DNA from: Paenibacillus polymyxa | Lineage (GTDB): Bacteria; Bacillota; Bacilli; Paenibacillales; Paenibacillaceae | DNA length: 64,000 nucleotides | Reading direction: 5' to 3' | NCBI RefSeq assembly: GCF_018614975.1 | Contig: NZ_JAGGNR010000010.1 | Location: forward strand, 62,001 to 126,000 | Part shown: piece after piece, positions 24,264-34,197 of the stretch | Position numbering within the stretch: position 1 is the first letter of the stretch | Layout of the letters: each line of letters opens with the position of its first letter | The notes under the pieces: generated by a model | Databases searched by the model: none | What the model was told of the DNA's origin: nothing | The model's input: only the letters and a program-made list of their open reading frames with translations | Program-made: the position numbers and the translations under genes

Positions 24264-25847
24264 ATGGGGGGGGGGGATTGCTTGCTTCTATCCGAACGAT
24301 TGCCAATTGCAGCAAGTCTGTACCCTGAGGAACCTGCGTTAATGCGACATGGGAAAACGATGAGTTATGGGGAGCTTTACGGTCTAGTTGAAAGACTTAG
24401 TCATGCTCTGTATGTTGAAGGACTCCGGGCCGGTGATCGCTTTGCCCTTTTAGGTGATCCAGATCCCCAGCTCGTTGTTGCGTTTTATGCAGCAGTTGGA
24501 ATCGGTGCTATACCGCTCGTGCCGTCACCTTTGCTAACAGTGTCTGAACTCGCTGCCATATTCCAAGATGCAGAACCGCATATGGTTATTCATGATGACC
24601 AACATGCTAAAGTAGCTATCGCCACGGTAAAGCTTCTTGGGTATTGTCCAAAACTGTTCACAACAGACGAAGAAGGGACGAATAGCAGTTCGCTCGCTGC
24701 TCTTTTACAGCAGGAACCCGCGTTCTCTCCCAAAGACCATTCCAAACGAAGTGTAGACGATACGGCAGTCCTGATTTATACGGGCGGGACAACTGGTCGA
24801 CCAAAAGGGGTAATGCATTGGCATCGCGGAATGGCTGCTTGGAATCAACTTACGCCTTCTGCAGGCTTCGGTCATGATCTCGGGCGTCGTGTGTTATCCC
24901 ATCTGGTGGGTCAGTTCCAGCTGTGGGCGACTATGGCTGCCGGAGGCTGTCTTGTATTTTTAGACGAATACCCGGCGGATGTACACCGTATTATGGAAGC
25001 TATTGAACGTGATCAGATTACACAACTCAGCACCGTAGGCCAACTGCTTCGTGATCTTACCCGCGAGGCATCCGTAGGAGGTAGAAACTTGAAGAGTCTA
25101 TCGCTTATTGGCTGCGGAGGGTCCATTATTTCCCCGGATACACTACAGGAGGTCGTATCGCAATTTCCTGAAGTTATCATTGTGAATAACTACTCACAAG
25201 CGGAATGTGGAATGTCCATAAGCCGCCTTTTTCCTGCTCAGCATATGGGCGATCCTCTTCGCCTTCGATCCGTAGGTCGTCCTGCTGACTTGGCTGCCCA
25301 AGGTGAGCAGGCCTTCGAAGTTCGGATATTAGATACGGACGGAAGTGAGACAGTTACGGGCGAGGCTGGAGAAATCGTTGTTCGAGGTGCACAGACCATG
25401 CTGGGGTATTGGCGCCAGTTGGAGGCTACTGCCGAGACCATGTCCGATGGCTGGATTCGAACTGGGGATGTCGGTTGTCTGGATGCCGAAGGTTACCTTT
25501 ATGTGTTTGATCGCTTGAAGGATATGATTATTGTGGACGGTTCCAATGTGTTCTGTGCCGAAGTGGAGCATGTCATTATGAACCATGAGGCGGTAAGCGA
25601 GGCGGCCGTAATCGGACTTCCTCTTCCTGACGAAGGCGAGGAACTTGTCGCTTTCATAGTGTTACGGTACGGTGAAAGGTTGGATCTGACGCGGGTGCGG
25701 GCGTTTTGTGAGCCACACCTTGCTCCGTACAAATGGCCGAATCAACTGTTCATTGTGGATACTTTGCCGAGAACAGCCGTGGATAAAATAGACAAAAAGC
25801 AGTTGCGCAAGCATCTATCCTCAATTTCATCCGAAGGACTAGGCTAA
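24264..25847 (+). CDS. Adenylate-forming enzyme (acyl-CoA synthetase-like)
   Basis: 527 residues. The AMP-binding core is intact: LIYTGGTTGRPKG (P-loop, A3), NNYSQAECGMS (A5), DGWIRTGDVGCLD (A7), VFDRLKDMI (A8) and the catalytic Lys near the end in AVDKIDKKQLRKHL (A10). There is no carrier or condensation domain, so it is a stand-alone ligase that activates a carboxylic acid with ATP and probably makes the CoA thioester; the acid is unknown. The ATG leads straight into eleven G residues (24266-24276), so the frame depends on tract length. A TTG just after the tract, with the Gs acting as ribosome binding site, is an alternative start. No operon partner is seen. Confidence 0.85.
   Translation: MGGGDCLLLSERLPIAASLYPEEPALMRHGKTMSYGELYGLVERLSHALYVEGLRAGDRFALLGDPDPQLVVAFYAAVGIGAIPLVPSPLLTVSELAAIFQDAEPHMVIHDDQHAKVAIATVKLLGYCPKLFTTDEEGTNSSSLAALLQQEPAFSPKDHSKRSVDDTAVLIYTGGTTGRPKGVMHWHRGMAAWNQLTPSAGFGHDLGRRVLSHLVGQFQLWATMAAGGCLVFLDEYPADVHRIMEAIERDQITQLSTVGQLLRDLTREASVGGRNLKSLSLIGCGGSIISPDTLQEVVSQFPEVIIVNNYSQAECGMSISRLFPAQHMGDPLRLRSVGRPADLAAQGEQAFEVRILDTDGSETVTGEAGEIVVRGAQTMLGYWRQLEATAETMSDGWIRTGDVGCLDAEGYLYVFDRLKDMIIVDGSNVFCAEVEHVIMNHEAVSEAAVIGLPLPDEGEELVAFIVLRYGERLDLTRVRAFCEPHLAPYKWPNQLFIVDTLPRTAVDKIDKKQLRKHLSSISSEGLG
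24266..24276 (+). repeat. Homopolymeric G11 tract at the start codon
   Basis: Eleven consecutive G, beginning with the third base of the ATG. With this length the ligase frame is open; a gain or loss of one or two G would put that ATG out of frame. Confidence 0.9.
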
Positions 25848-25901
25848 CGGGAATGCTGTTTAATAGCTGTTGGGTTAAATATTTATTGTTAGATCAACAA
25901 G

Positions 25902-25948
25902 AACAGCCCTTCAACTTCCTTTTGGGAGTGAAGGGCTGTATGTTTTTA
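25902..25948. terminator. Bidirectional terminator
   Basis: ACAGCCCTTCA pairs with TGAAGGGCTGT; T-rich after the stem on the plus strand, and ending the minus-strand GH85 transcript as well. Confidence 0.8.
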
Positions 25949-25990
25949 TCTCAACTGGTATGCAGGCGGGCGTGAAAATACCTTGCAGTA

Positions 25991-28807
25991 TTATCTCAAA
26001 ATCGTAGTAGCCTGATTACCCGCATAATCCTCAATGACCAGTTTCAAAGAGCTGTTGCTGGACGCTGGTGTGAAGGTCAGTTCACTCAGCTTTGTTCTTC
26101 CCCGAATGATATACGGGAATTTCTGCGAAACGTAAGTGACTCCGAACTCGCGTGCCACCCCATTTTCATAAACATAAATCTTGTACCAATCCTCCAGATC
26201 CGGGAGGGAAAGTGTATACTTTCCATCTTTTACCGAGACCTTTTCCTTGGCGTATGGTGTAATCTGAAGATCTGCGAGCTGTCCGGTATGGGTAACCGGA
26301 TTCTGCCCGCCAATAGCGATGTCCAGCACGTAATGTTCACCGTTGGTCGGAAGTCCGGTCAGGACGGCAGACTGTTTTCCTTTTTTGACTTGAAGTGACT
26401 TAGTGAAAGGTTCTTTCGTGTATTCGGTTTGTAGTGTGAGTTGAATAGACTCATTGCCTTTACGTTTGTCTTTATCCTTGTCCTTATCCGTATGCTTATC
26501 TTTGTCTTTGCCCGAGTCTTTCATTTTCTTCGGGTTTTTCCAGCTTACGATGGCATCGCCATTCTTTTTGAATTTCACATCCATATTCTGAACGGCTGCA
26601 TTCAGATCGTAGGGCAGGACGGTTGCTTCACTTTCGGTCCCATCTGCACCAACAGCACGTATGGACAGTTCACCAGACGGCTGTTTTAACGATTTGATAT
26701 AAAAAGTGGAATCATACACGCCGCCAGCATAAGCGCCATTTTCATATAAATTGTATTGCTTGACCTCTGAATAGTCCTTCATGTCCCATGCGACAACCAG
26801 TTCGTCGGTGTTGGTCAGTGCTTTGGCAATATGGAATCCGGTCGGTGCATCCGGTACAGCCGCTGAACCGTCAAACATACGGATCTCGCCAATGTTCATC
26901 TGGTAATTCTCAATCGCTTTGCCATTCGGGTCAAAGGATAGTCCCATTGCGGCAACGGTCTTTCCTTGATAGGCGCTCAAATCCAGTGAAACGGTCTTCC
27001 AGCCTTTCGTATGCTGACCTGAATTAGGCACATTTACGTTGACCACGTTGGATGGATCGTCTTCGAAGATTAACCCAACATGCAGGGAAGAAGCATCGCT
27101 AGTGGACGGTTTGTTATACGTCAGCTGCAGTTTGGACTGTCCGTTGACGGACAGGTCGGTCTTGTACAGGCGCAGGAAGTTCTCCGCGTTCAGTGTACCG
27201 TTCACCACGAGAGAGCTGCCGCCATTAAACGCGCCAATGGAGTCATAGTTGTACCTTGCGCCTTTCTCATAAGATGAACCGTAGTCAAAATCAACACTGA
27301 GCTTGTCACCTTCACTATCCATCCACCATTGCCAAGTGACAGGGATATCCTGAATGTTAATATTGGACCATTCCTTGTCGTTTGAGATAGCGCCGTCTTC
27401 ATAATATTTCAGACCGTGTCCCGTATTAAAGTTCGTTGCAAAATTGGAGCCATTTATAACGGAGCGTTCGGTCAGATACGCAGCGATTCCATCCCAATTT
27501 GCACCGGAAGCATACACATCCGACAGATCAGCAGATGCATTACGACGTGCATCCGTTGGGTCCTGATTCGGCCCTGACCACCACGCACGATCGCGCACAA
27601 AGGTCATCCATTGGTACTGATCCTCAGCTCGATGATTCGTGCTGCCATCGCCCATCTCTTCATCCAGAGCGTTGTGGGTGAAGTCGGCACCCAATGTCGC
27701 GATACTATTCATGGGCTGACCGTTCTCATCCAGATTATGGCGCAGATCGTAGGACTGCTTCCAGCGGCCGAATTTGTCATGACCACCTTCAACACCAGCA
27801 AATACGGTTTCGAGTGGATCCAGTCCCAAGCTAAGGGCATGATCACGGGAATCGCGGAGCATCTTGTGGTTCCATACATAGTTCAGGAAGATGGAATCCG
27901 AGACTCTGCCGAGAACGGAATCTTGTACAAAGGGGCTATTAAGCCCATTAAATTGGTTCTGGTATTGAATTTTGCCTGTTGTATTGATGGTGGAATCATA
28001 CCACTGAACGTACAGACCTTTATCTCTTAGAACTTTCATGAATTTCTTGTAGGATGCGATATCCTCAGGGGCTACACCCCGGGCAACCTCTTCCTGATTG
28101 AAGAAATATCCATCGTAGTTGTAGTATTCTGCCATCTCGGCCAGTTTCTCGGCCACAGGGAAATTACCGTTTTCATCCTGGATCAGCATTTGTTTATAGG
28201 TTTGTGGCCCACGGTCATTGTCCGAGAAAAAGATGTTGGCAATCGACTTGACGCCATTTTTGTGGGCTGCATTGGTGTAGGCCGGATTCGGAATGTTCAA
28301 AATGCCAAACTCGAAGTATTTCTCCGTCCACTCTTTACTCGGGTCATACAGCTCCTCAGGTACTCCCGCAGAGGCCATGCCGTGCCAATAACTGTAGTAG
28401 TCTGTATATTGCCAATAATTAAACAGATACTGGCTGAATTCATTGGTGTAAGGTGTGCTATCGAAGAATGCATTGCCGTAATCGCCGCTCATCGTGAATA
28501 GCTGGGTATCCGGACTAAGCTCAGGATAAGCCTGTGTGGCAGCGAACGCTTCATTACGGGGCTGCAAAGGAACATGGGCACGAAGTAAATCGCCATGGAT
28601 ATCACTTTCCGGTGTCCAGTTCAGAATCTGGGCCGAGGTGTATCCATGTTGATAGGGCTGATTCACCCCTTTGGCACTTTCACCGGTGTAAGGGAGCGTG
28701 TCTCCGGCATAAACGGATGATGCAACAACTTGTCCAAGCAGAGCCGTAGTCAGGACCATGGCGGTTACCTTAGGAATGATGCCTTTTGGTTTGAGTTTGC
28801 GTGTCAT
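25991..28807 (-). CDS. Secreted endo-beta-N-acetylglucosaminidase, GH85
   Basis: 938 residues from the ATG at 28807 with AAGGAGG seven bases upstream. Signal peptide (PKVTAMVLTTALLGQVVASS) then the GH85 barrel: NWTPESDIHGDLLRAHVPL, IANIFFSDNDRGPQ and YDGYFFNQEE, where N237 and E239 are the NxE pair for substrate-assisted catalysis. After about residue 490 come a beta-sandwich carbohydrate-binding-like domain, a fibronectin-III-like segment (DAPTGFHIAKAL) and a lysine/aspartate-rich linker (KDKDKHTDKDKDKDKRK). No LPxTG or S-layer anchor, so it is released. GH85 enzymes cut the chitobiose core of N-glycans and leave one GlcNAc on the protein. Divergent from a sensor kinase, with a shared cre-like site. 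Confidence 0.95.
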   Translation of the reverse strand: MTRKLKPKGIIPKVTAMVLTTALLGQVVASSVYAGDTLPYTGESAKGVNQPYQHGYTSAQILNWTPESDIHGDLLRAHVPLQPRNEAFAATQAYPELSPDTQLFTMSGDYGNAFFDSTPYTNEFSQYLFNYWQYTDYYSYWHGMASAGVPEELYDPSKEWTEKYFEFGILNIPNPAYTNAAHKNGVKSIANIFFSDNDRGPQTYKQMLIQDENGNFPVAEKLAEMAEYYNYDGYFFNQEEVARGVAPEDIASYKKFMKVLRDKGLYVQWYDSTINTTGKIQYQNQFNGLNSPFVQDSVLGRVSDSIFLNYVWNHKMLRDSRDHALSLGLDPLETVFAGVEGGHDKFGRWKQSYDLRHNLDENGQPMNSIATLGADFTHNALDEEMGDGSTNHRAEDQYQWMTFVRDRAWWSGPNQDPTDARRNASADLSDVYASGANWDGIAAYLTERSVINGSNFATNFNTGHGLKYYEDGAISNDKEWSNINIQDIPVTWQWWMDSEGDKLSVDFDYGSSYEKGARYNYDSIGAFNGGSSLVVNGTLNAENFLRLYKTDLSVNGQSKLQLTYNKPSTSDASSLHVGLIFEDDPSNVVNVNVPNSGQHTKGWKTVSLDLSAYQGKTVAAMGLSFDPNGKAIENYQMNIGEIRMFDGSAAVPDAPTGFHIAKALTNTDELVVAWDMKDYSEVKQYNLYENGAYAGGVYDSTFYIKSLKQPSGELSIRAVGADGTESEATVLPYDLNAAVQNMDVKFKKNGDAIVSWKNPKKMKDSGKDKDKHTDKDKDKDKRKGNESIQLTLQTEYTKEPFTKSLQVKKGKQSAVLTGLPTNGEHYVLDIAIGGQNPVTHTGQLADLQITPYAKEKVSVKDGKYTLSLPDLEDWYKIYVYENGVAREFGVTYVSQKFPYIIRGRTKLSELTFTPASSNSSLKLVIEDYAGNQATTILR

Positions 28808-28883
28808 GCTGTTCCTCCTTGAAGTGGAATGAATGTAAGGTATTCTTTTACACAAAGCTAAACTTATGGTTAACGATAGTGGA

Positions 28884-28897
28884 TGAAAGCGTTTTTA
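28884..28897. promoter_or_regulatory. cre-like catabolite-response site
   Basis: On the minus strand TAAAAACGCTTTCA differs from the cre consensus TGNNANCGNTNNCA at one position. It lies between the GH85 gene and the sensor kinase and could serve both. Confidence 0.55.
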
Positions 28898-29019
28898 AAT
28901 AGGGTGAAATTAAAGAAACACAGATATAAACTAAAGAAAAGTTGCAGGTGACAAGTTAATGTCAGAAGCCTGATGATATAATTCAAGTCAGGAAAACAGC
29001 ATCGGAGGGAACATGCGAC

Positions 29020-30849
29020 TTGAAAATTGTTAGCGTTTACAATAATTTCTTTAAAAATAATATGTTTATGAAAATGCTCCTGATCTTCTCGATGATATCG
29101 ATTGTTACGATCATTACGCTGTCTTATATCATCTTCCTGTCGGTGTCCGACTCCACGATTCGCCGGGAACTGGCGATCCAGAAAGCGGCGATGGAACATG
29201 TGGATCGGTACATTCATCAGCAGTATGAGTCGGTACAGAATATGGTGAGGGATATGCATCAGAATGAGGCACTCTCGGCCAACATTACTTACCTGATGAA
29301 TCATTCGTACGCTGAATATGTTCAGCACATGACCAATGGATATTACGCCAATCAGGATGACTATTCGGCCGATGTGTTGAAACATTTTCAGAATATTATG
29401 GATCGTAATTCGCAGATTAACCAACTCATGTTGTATAGCGCCGAGCAGCAGGATCTGTCTACGTTCAATCAACACAAGCAGTTCCGCAAGCTGGATGCCA
29501 ATGTAGCTCATTCCTATATTCCGGACGTGATGGCGATGGAAACGCCCAATATCAGTGCACCCAACTACTGGATACGCAAAGAGATTAATCAATGGGACCC
29601 TGCGCTCTACTCCATCCGCGTACCGATTAACAATACACAGACCCTTCGTAATCTGGGCCAATTTCTTGTCTTCTTTGACTCGGAGGGAATCGGTAATGCG
29701 CTGGATAACTACGAGAGTAATCTCAAGGGAGAAATCGTGGTGTTATCGGCGAAAGGGACAGTGTTATTTGACTCCAACAATCATTATTACGGGAAGAAGT
29801 ATCCCTACGTGAATGTGGCCGATTCCTTGTTTGATCAGACGGATATGGATTCAATGAAAAAGGAGCAGAACATGTACGTGAACAAGTTTGTCTCCGCCGA
29901 TCAGGGTTATGTGGTCATTGGCACTGTTCCGGTAGAAGAGATGGCTGAAACCTATGCGGGGATTCGCAATACCATCATCTCGATCAGTATTGTGTGTATT
30001 TTGTTTGCCGTGTTGGTTCCGGCATTTTTCATTATTAACTTTGCCAAACGAACCCGCCGAATCATTCGATTCACTCAGAAAGTAAAATACGGCAATCTGA
30101 CGGCTCGCATCGACGACGCACGTGATGATGAACTGGGGCAGATCTCACATAGCTTCAACGATATGTTGGACGAGCTGAATCTGTACATTGAACGGGTCTA
30201 CAAAGCCGAGATCAAACAGAAGGAGACCGAGCTGGTCGCATTACAGGCGCGCATCAACCCTCATTTTCTCTACAATACGCTTGAAGTGATTCGGATGAGG
30301 GCGATATCCCAAGGGGCGAGAGATGTTGGCGAGATGATCTATAGTTTATCCGTATTGTTCAAGAGCCTGGTACAGCAAAAGAAGAATTATACGCTGAAGG
30401 ATGAGATGGAAGCTTGTCGCTTGTATCTGGAGTTATTCCGAATCCGCTACAAGGATATTTTCATCTATACGATCCAGATCGATGCTGCTTATTATCAACA
30501 CCCTGTGGTGAAACTTTCGCTGCAACCCATCATTGAGAATTATGTCGTACACGGCATTCAGACAGAACGTTCGGATAACCGATTATCGATTGTTGTGGAA
30601 GAGACGGATGATGTGGTGCAAGTGGAGGTCAGAGATAATGGCAAAGGCATTGATCCGGCACGCCTGACGGAAATCCTTGAAGAACTGGAACGTCCTGAAG
30701 AGTCTGGTCAGATGTTTGGGCTGCGCAGTGTCCATAGTCGATTGCGCTTCCTGTATGGGCCAGAGTTCGGTATCACCATAGAGAGCACCCTCGGAGAAGG
30801 AACACGAATCAGGGTGCGTTATCCACATACAGAAGGGACAGGTGTGTAA
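29020..30849 (+). CDS. YesM-type sensor histidine kinase
   Basis: 609 residues, TTG start ten bases after GGAGGG. Transmembrane helix at about 18-42, an extracellular cache-like sensor to about 310, a second helix (SIVCILFAVLVPAFFIINF), HAMP domain (KYGNLTARIDDARDDELGQI), then the His_kinase domain with the phospho-His in INPHFLYNTLE and a HATPase with QPIIENYVVHGI, DNGKGID and GLRSVHSRL. YesM/LytS-type kinases pair with YesN-type AraC regulators and control sugar ABC operons. The regulator gene follows after one base, so the two are coupled. The likely signal is an N-glycan fragment; inference from context. Confidence 0.93.
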   Translation: MKIVSVYNNFFKNNMFMKMLLIFSMISIVTIITLSYIIFLSVSDSTIRRELAIQKAAMEHVDRYIHQQYESVQNMVRDMHQNEALSANITYLMNHSYAEYVQHMTNGYYANQDDYSADVLKHFQNIMDRNSQINQLMLYSAEQQDLSTFNQHKQFRKLDANVAHSYIPDVMAMETPNISAPNYWIRKEINQWDPALYSIRVPINNTQTLRNLGQFLVFFDSEGIGNALDNYESNLKGEIVVLSAKGTVLFDSNNHYYGKKYPYVNVADSLFDQTDMDSMKKEQNMYVNKFVSADQGYVVIGTVPVEEMAETYAGIRNTIISISIVCILFAVLVPAFFIINFAKRTRRIIRFTQKVKYGNLTARIDDARDDELGQISHSFNDMLDELNLYIERVYKAEIKQKETELVALQARINPHFLYNTLEVIRMRAISQGARDVGEMIYSLSVLFKSLVQQKKNYTLKDEMEACRLYLELFRIRYKDIFIYTIQIDAAYYQHPVVKLSLQPIIENYVVHGIQTERSDNRLSIVVEETDDVVQVEVRDNGKGIDPARLTEILEELERPEESGQMFGLRSVHSRLRFLYGPEFGITIESTLGEGTRIRVRYPHTEGTGV

Positions 30850-30850
30850 T

Positions 30851-32366
30851 ATGTACAAGGTGTTTATTGTGGACGATGAGCCGTTCATCATCGAAGGCTT
30901 ATACGATATTGTGGATTGGTCTTCATTTGGTATGGAAATTGTGAGCCATGCAGGTAATGGGCAAGCAGCGTTACAAGCGCTCACTTCTCAGCCTGTGGAC
31001 ATTCTGATCACGGATATATCCATGCCACTCATGAATGGCCTTGACCTGATTCGGGAAGCAAGACGAGTGAAACCTGAGCTTAAGGTCATTATCCTGAGTG
31101 GTTTCAATGAGTTCGAATATCTGAAGGAAGGCATGCAGCTGGGGATCGAAAACTATCTGCTCAAACCAATTAATGTGGAGGAACTGGAATCCACGCTGAG
31201 CAACACGGCGTCCAAGCTGGATCATACGTTATCACCTCAAGCCGATGATGCGTATGGTATCCAGATTCTAAAAGATAACATTCTTCATCGGTGGCTTACG
31301 GGACAGATTGCAGCTACTGAATTTGAAGAACGTGCCCAGTTCATGAACCTTTCGCTGGATGCACCGGACGTTGCTGTGGCCATTCTGCGTGACAAAGGGC
31401 AAGTACCTGGTATGGTTTGAACGTGTAGAAGAGATGCTTAGAGACAGACGCCATCTGAACGTATTTCATGATATCGATGGAGACATCGTCATTATTGCCA
31501 ATATTCAGGGTACGAGTGACGAGGAACAGAAGTTGATGGATGGTCTGCAGGCATTATCTGATGAAATAACCGTAACCCATCCGGCGGCGCGCATTGGAGC
31601 AGGCAGGTTGATGAAGGGGCTATACCATGCGCCGACCAGTTATGCTGAGGCCAAAAAAGCACTCCAGTATGTGATGATTTATCCCGACCTTAAAGTCATC
31701 GACCATGCCATGCTGGAAAGGTGCGGAAATTCAACGGCGACCTTTTTCATTGAATGGAGGGAGTATGCCAAACTCATTCTGTCCCGCAATACAGAACAAC
31801 TTGCCGACCGGATTCGCATGGATTTTGAACAGCATCGCGATGGGCTTACACCTGGGGAGTTACAGAATACCGCACTGGAAGTTGTGATTCGCTTCAAAAT
31901 GGAACTGGAGGGCATTAAACACTCGGATCAGTCTGCCATATACCAACAAGGGCTTCAACTTGTACTGGACAGTGGCACTTTTGATGAGCTCGTGCGGGCA
32001 CTTCAGCAGGTTGGGTCGCAGACGATCCAATCCCTATTGCAGGATTTGAAGAATCCGATTGTGAACCAGGTGCTTCAGCATATCGACAAACACTACGCAG
32101 AAGAGCTTTCCCTGAAGCTGCTGGGTGCCCACTATCATCTGCATCCGGTGTATTTGGGACAATTGTTCCATAAGGAGACCGGAGAGACGTTTGCCGAATA
32201 TATCAACAAATACCGGATTGAACGTGCGAAGGAGCAGCTGCGCAATTCCAATCTGAAGGTACATGAGATCGCCCGAAATGTGGGGTATTGGGAGACGGGG
32301 TATTTCTATAAGCAGTTCCGCAAATATGTGGGAATTTCACCAACTGATTTTAAGGTGTTTGGTTAA
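30851..32366 (+). pseudogene. YesN-type response regulator, apparent frameshift
   Basis: Two overlapping frames encode one protein. The first (to 31420) has the receiver domain YKVFIVDDEPFIIEGLYDI, phospho-Asp in ILITDISMPLMNG and Lys in YLLKPIN. The second resumes with YLVWFERVEEMLRDRRH and ends in two AraC helix-turn-helices (LSLKLLGAHYHLHPVYLGQL and HEIARNVGYWETGYFYKQF). The switch needs one base removed (or two added) at about 31385-31405, near CAAAGGGCAAG. Without it the DNA-binding domain is lost. A sequencing error and a real mutation both fit. Its role would be activating the downstream transporter operon. The start ATG 30851 is chosen over a GTG at 30842 inside the kinase stop. Confidence 0.85.
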
Positions 32367-32406
32367 TTCGGTGACGGGTAGATCCAACTATGCGGACAGA
32401 GAGCCA

Positions 32407-32474
32407 AGAGACATATCGGGAACAGGAATGGCATGGATGAAAATCATGGCATACGTTACCCGGCATGTCTCTTT
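32407..32474 (+). terminator. Possible terminator after the regulator gene
   Basis: AGAGACAT pairs with ATGTCTCT, followed by TTC; the loop is long (50 bases), so only moderate support. Confidence 0.35.
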
Positions 32475-32568
32475 CATGTAAGCGATTTAATTAAACAGGT
32501 ACAAAATAGTTGCCCAAGGACGATATCTCTTTAATTTGTACCTCGAAAACTTAAGTTTATCTTCTTTT

Positions 32569-32582
32569 TGTAAATGCTTTCA
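32569..32582 (+). promoter_or_regulatory. cre-like site before the transporter operon
   Basis: TGTAAATGCTTTCA matches the cre consensus TGNNANCGNTNNCA at all but one fixed position. It lies 65 bases before the binding-protein start, where CcpA binding would repress the operon. Confidence 0.65.
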
Positions 32583-32647
32583 TTCGATAAGGTTAAAGCA
32601 GTTAGTAAGTAGAGCCTAAGGGAACACAAAAAGGGAGGATAAAAGAA

Positions 32648-34120
32648 ATGAGTAAACAAAGAAAACGCTTCTCACTCGTTCTTGCAATGTTAATGGCCGT
32701 TACACTTGTTCTTAGTGCCTGTGGAGGAAGCAAAGATGCTTCAGAATCCGGGGGAGCTGGAGATGACGCGGTAGAGTTGATCTGGTATACCATCGGTACC
32801 CCTCAGAAAGACGTCAACAAAGTGATGGAAGAAGTGAGCAAGTATACCAAAGAGAAAATTAATGCCACGGTAACGATGAAGATGGTTGACTGGGGTGACT
32901 ACCCGCAGAAGATGCAGGTTAACGTAGCATCCGGTGAGCCAATGGACATTCTGTTCACTTCTTCTGGTGGATTCGATTATGTACAAAATGCCAGAAAAGG
33001 TGCATTCCTCGAACTGGATGACCTGCTTGCTGAATACGGTCAGGATCTTACCAAGACCATTGATCCTGCATTCCTAAGCGGTTCCAAGGTAGACGGACAC
33101 AATTACGGAATTCCAGCCAACAAAGAGCTCCCACAACAAGAGGTATGGCGCTTTAACCAAATGCTGGTTGATAAATACAAGTTGGACATCTCTGGTGTCC
33201 GTACGTTAGACAGTCTGGAGCCTTTACTGAAAACGATCAAGGAAAACGAGGCGAGTGTAACACCATTTGCCATGGATAAGAACTATGTTCCTTACGTGCC
33301 ATATGACTATGTCATTCAGAATCTGCCAATGGCAATCAAGCTGGATACAACAGACTATAAGCTTGTGAACATACTGGAAACACCTGAAATGAAAGAAGCA
33401 CTTACCACGATGCACAAATACTACAAGGCTGGTTATGTATCGGCAGAAGCGGCAACAACAGGTTCGACCAATGATCTGACAACATCGGGCAACTGGTTCC
33501 TGGATCGTGCACAGACTCAGCCGCTTGCGGACAATCAATGGTCTGCAAGTTACGGTTATCAAGTCGTTTCAACACCTGCAAGTGAAGCAATTATAACAAA
33601 TACATCTGTACAAGGCTCCATCATGGCCATCTCGGCCAACTCGGAATATTCAGAGAAAGCGATGGAATTCCTGAACCTGCTGAATACAGATCCTGTGCTG
33701 CGTAATATGGTGGACTCCGGTATTGAGGGCACACACTACAAAAAAGTGGATGACACACATATGGAAAATCTGCCTGAATCGAAAAACTACGATATGCCTT
33801 CCTACTCCCTTGGGAACAACATGCTGCTCTATCTGAACAGCAATGACCCGGACAACAAATGGGATGAGTTCAAGAAGTTTAACGCTGAAGGTGTCAATTC
33901 CCCGATCCTCAGCTTTAACTTTGATGCAAGCAATGTATCGTCCGAACTAACGGCGGTACAGAACGTGAAGGAGCAATATTGGGCAGCACTGATGACAGGT
34001 ACACTGGACCCGGCAGCCAATCTGGATCAAGTGATTGAGAAGTTCAATCAAGCCGGACTGGAGAAAGTAATGGCTGAAGCCCAAAGCCAGCTGGATGCCT
34101 GGAGAGCGGAAAACAAGTAA
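32648..34120 (+). CDS. Sugar ABC transporter substrate-binding lipoprotein
   Basis: 490 residues, ATG after GGGAGG. Signal peptide RFSLVLAMLMAVTLVLSAC with lipidated C25, then a polar tether and ELIWYTIGTPQKDVNKVMEE, the start of the large LplA/DUF3502-type oligosaccharide-binding proteins. The C-terminal part (KWDEFKKFNAEGVNSPILSF) is the DUF3502 domain. It would capture oligosaccharide at the outer membrane face and pass it to the two permeases encoded next. A hairpin after the gene probably lets the binding protein be made in excess. Ligand inferred from the mannosidase genes downstream. Confidence 0.93.
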   Translation: MSKQRKRFSLVLAMLMAVTLVLSACGGSKDASESGGAGDDAVELIWYTIGTPQKDVNKVMEEVSKYTKEKINATVTMKMVDWGDYPQKMQVNVASGEPMDILFTSSGGFDYVQNARKGAFLELDDLLAEYGQDLTKTIDPAFLSGSKVDGHNYGIPANKELPQQEVWRFNQMLVDKYKLDISGVRTLDSLEPLLKTIKENEASVTPFAMDKNYVPYVPYDYVIQNLPMAIKLDTTDYKLVNILETPEMKEALTTMHKYYKAGYVSAEAATTGSTNDLTTSGNWFLDRAQTQPLADNQWSASYGYQVVSTPASEAIITNTSVQGSIMAISANSEYSEKAMEFLNLLNTDPVLRNMVDSGIEGTHYKKVDDTHMENLPESKNYDMPSYSLGNNMLLYLNSNDPDNKWDEFKKFNAEGVNSPILSFNFDASNVSSELTAVQNVKEQYWAALMTGTLDPAANLDQVIEKFNQAGLEKVMAEAQSQLDAWRAENK

Positions 34121-34131
34121 CAGTACATCGT

Positions 34132-34170
34132 AAGGATCGGGCGGCTGCTTATCGCGTCCGGTCCTTTTTC
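34132..34170 (+). terminator. Partial terminator between binding protein and permeases
   Basis: AAGGATCGG pairs with CCGGTCCTT and ends in TTTTTC. In this position it probably reduces, rather than stops, permease transcription. Confidence 0.6.
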
Positions 34171-34197
34171 ATTCAAGCCTGAAGGAGGAACTCCACA

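Noticed and set aside
28870..29661. 263-codon minus-strand frame under the sensor kinase
   Set aside because: Antisense to the kinase sensor region, rich in His, Ile and Arg, with no motif or start site.
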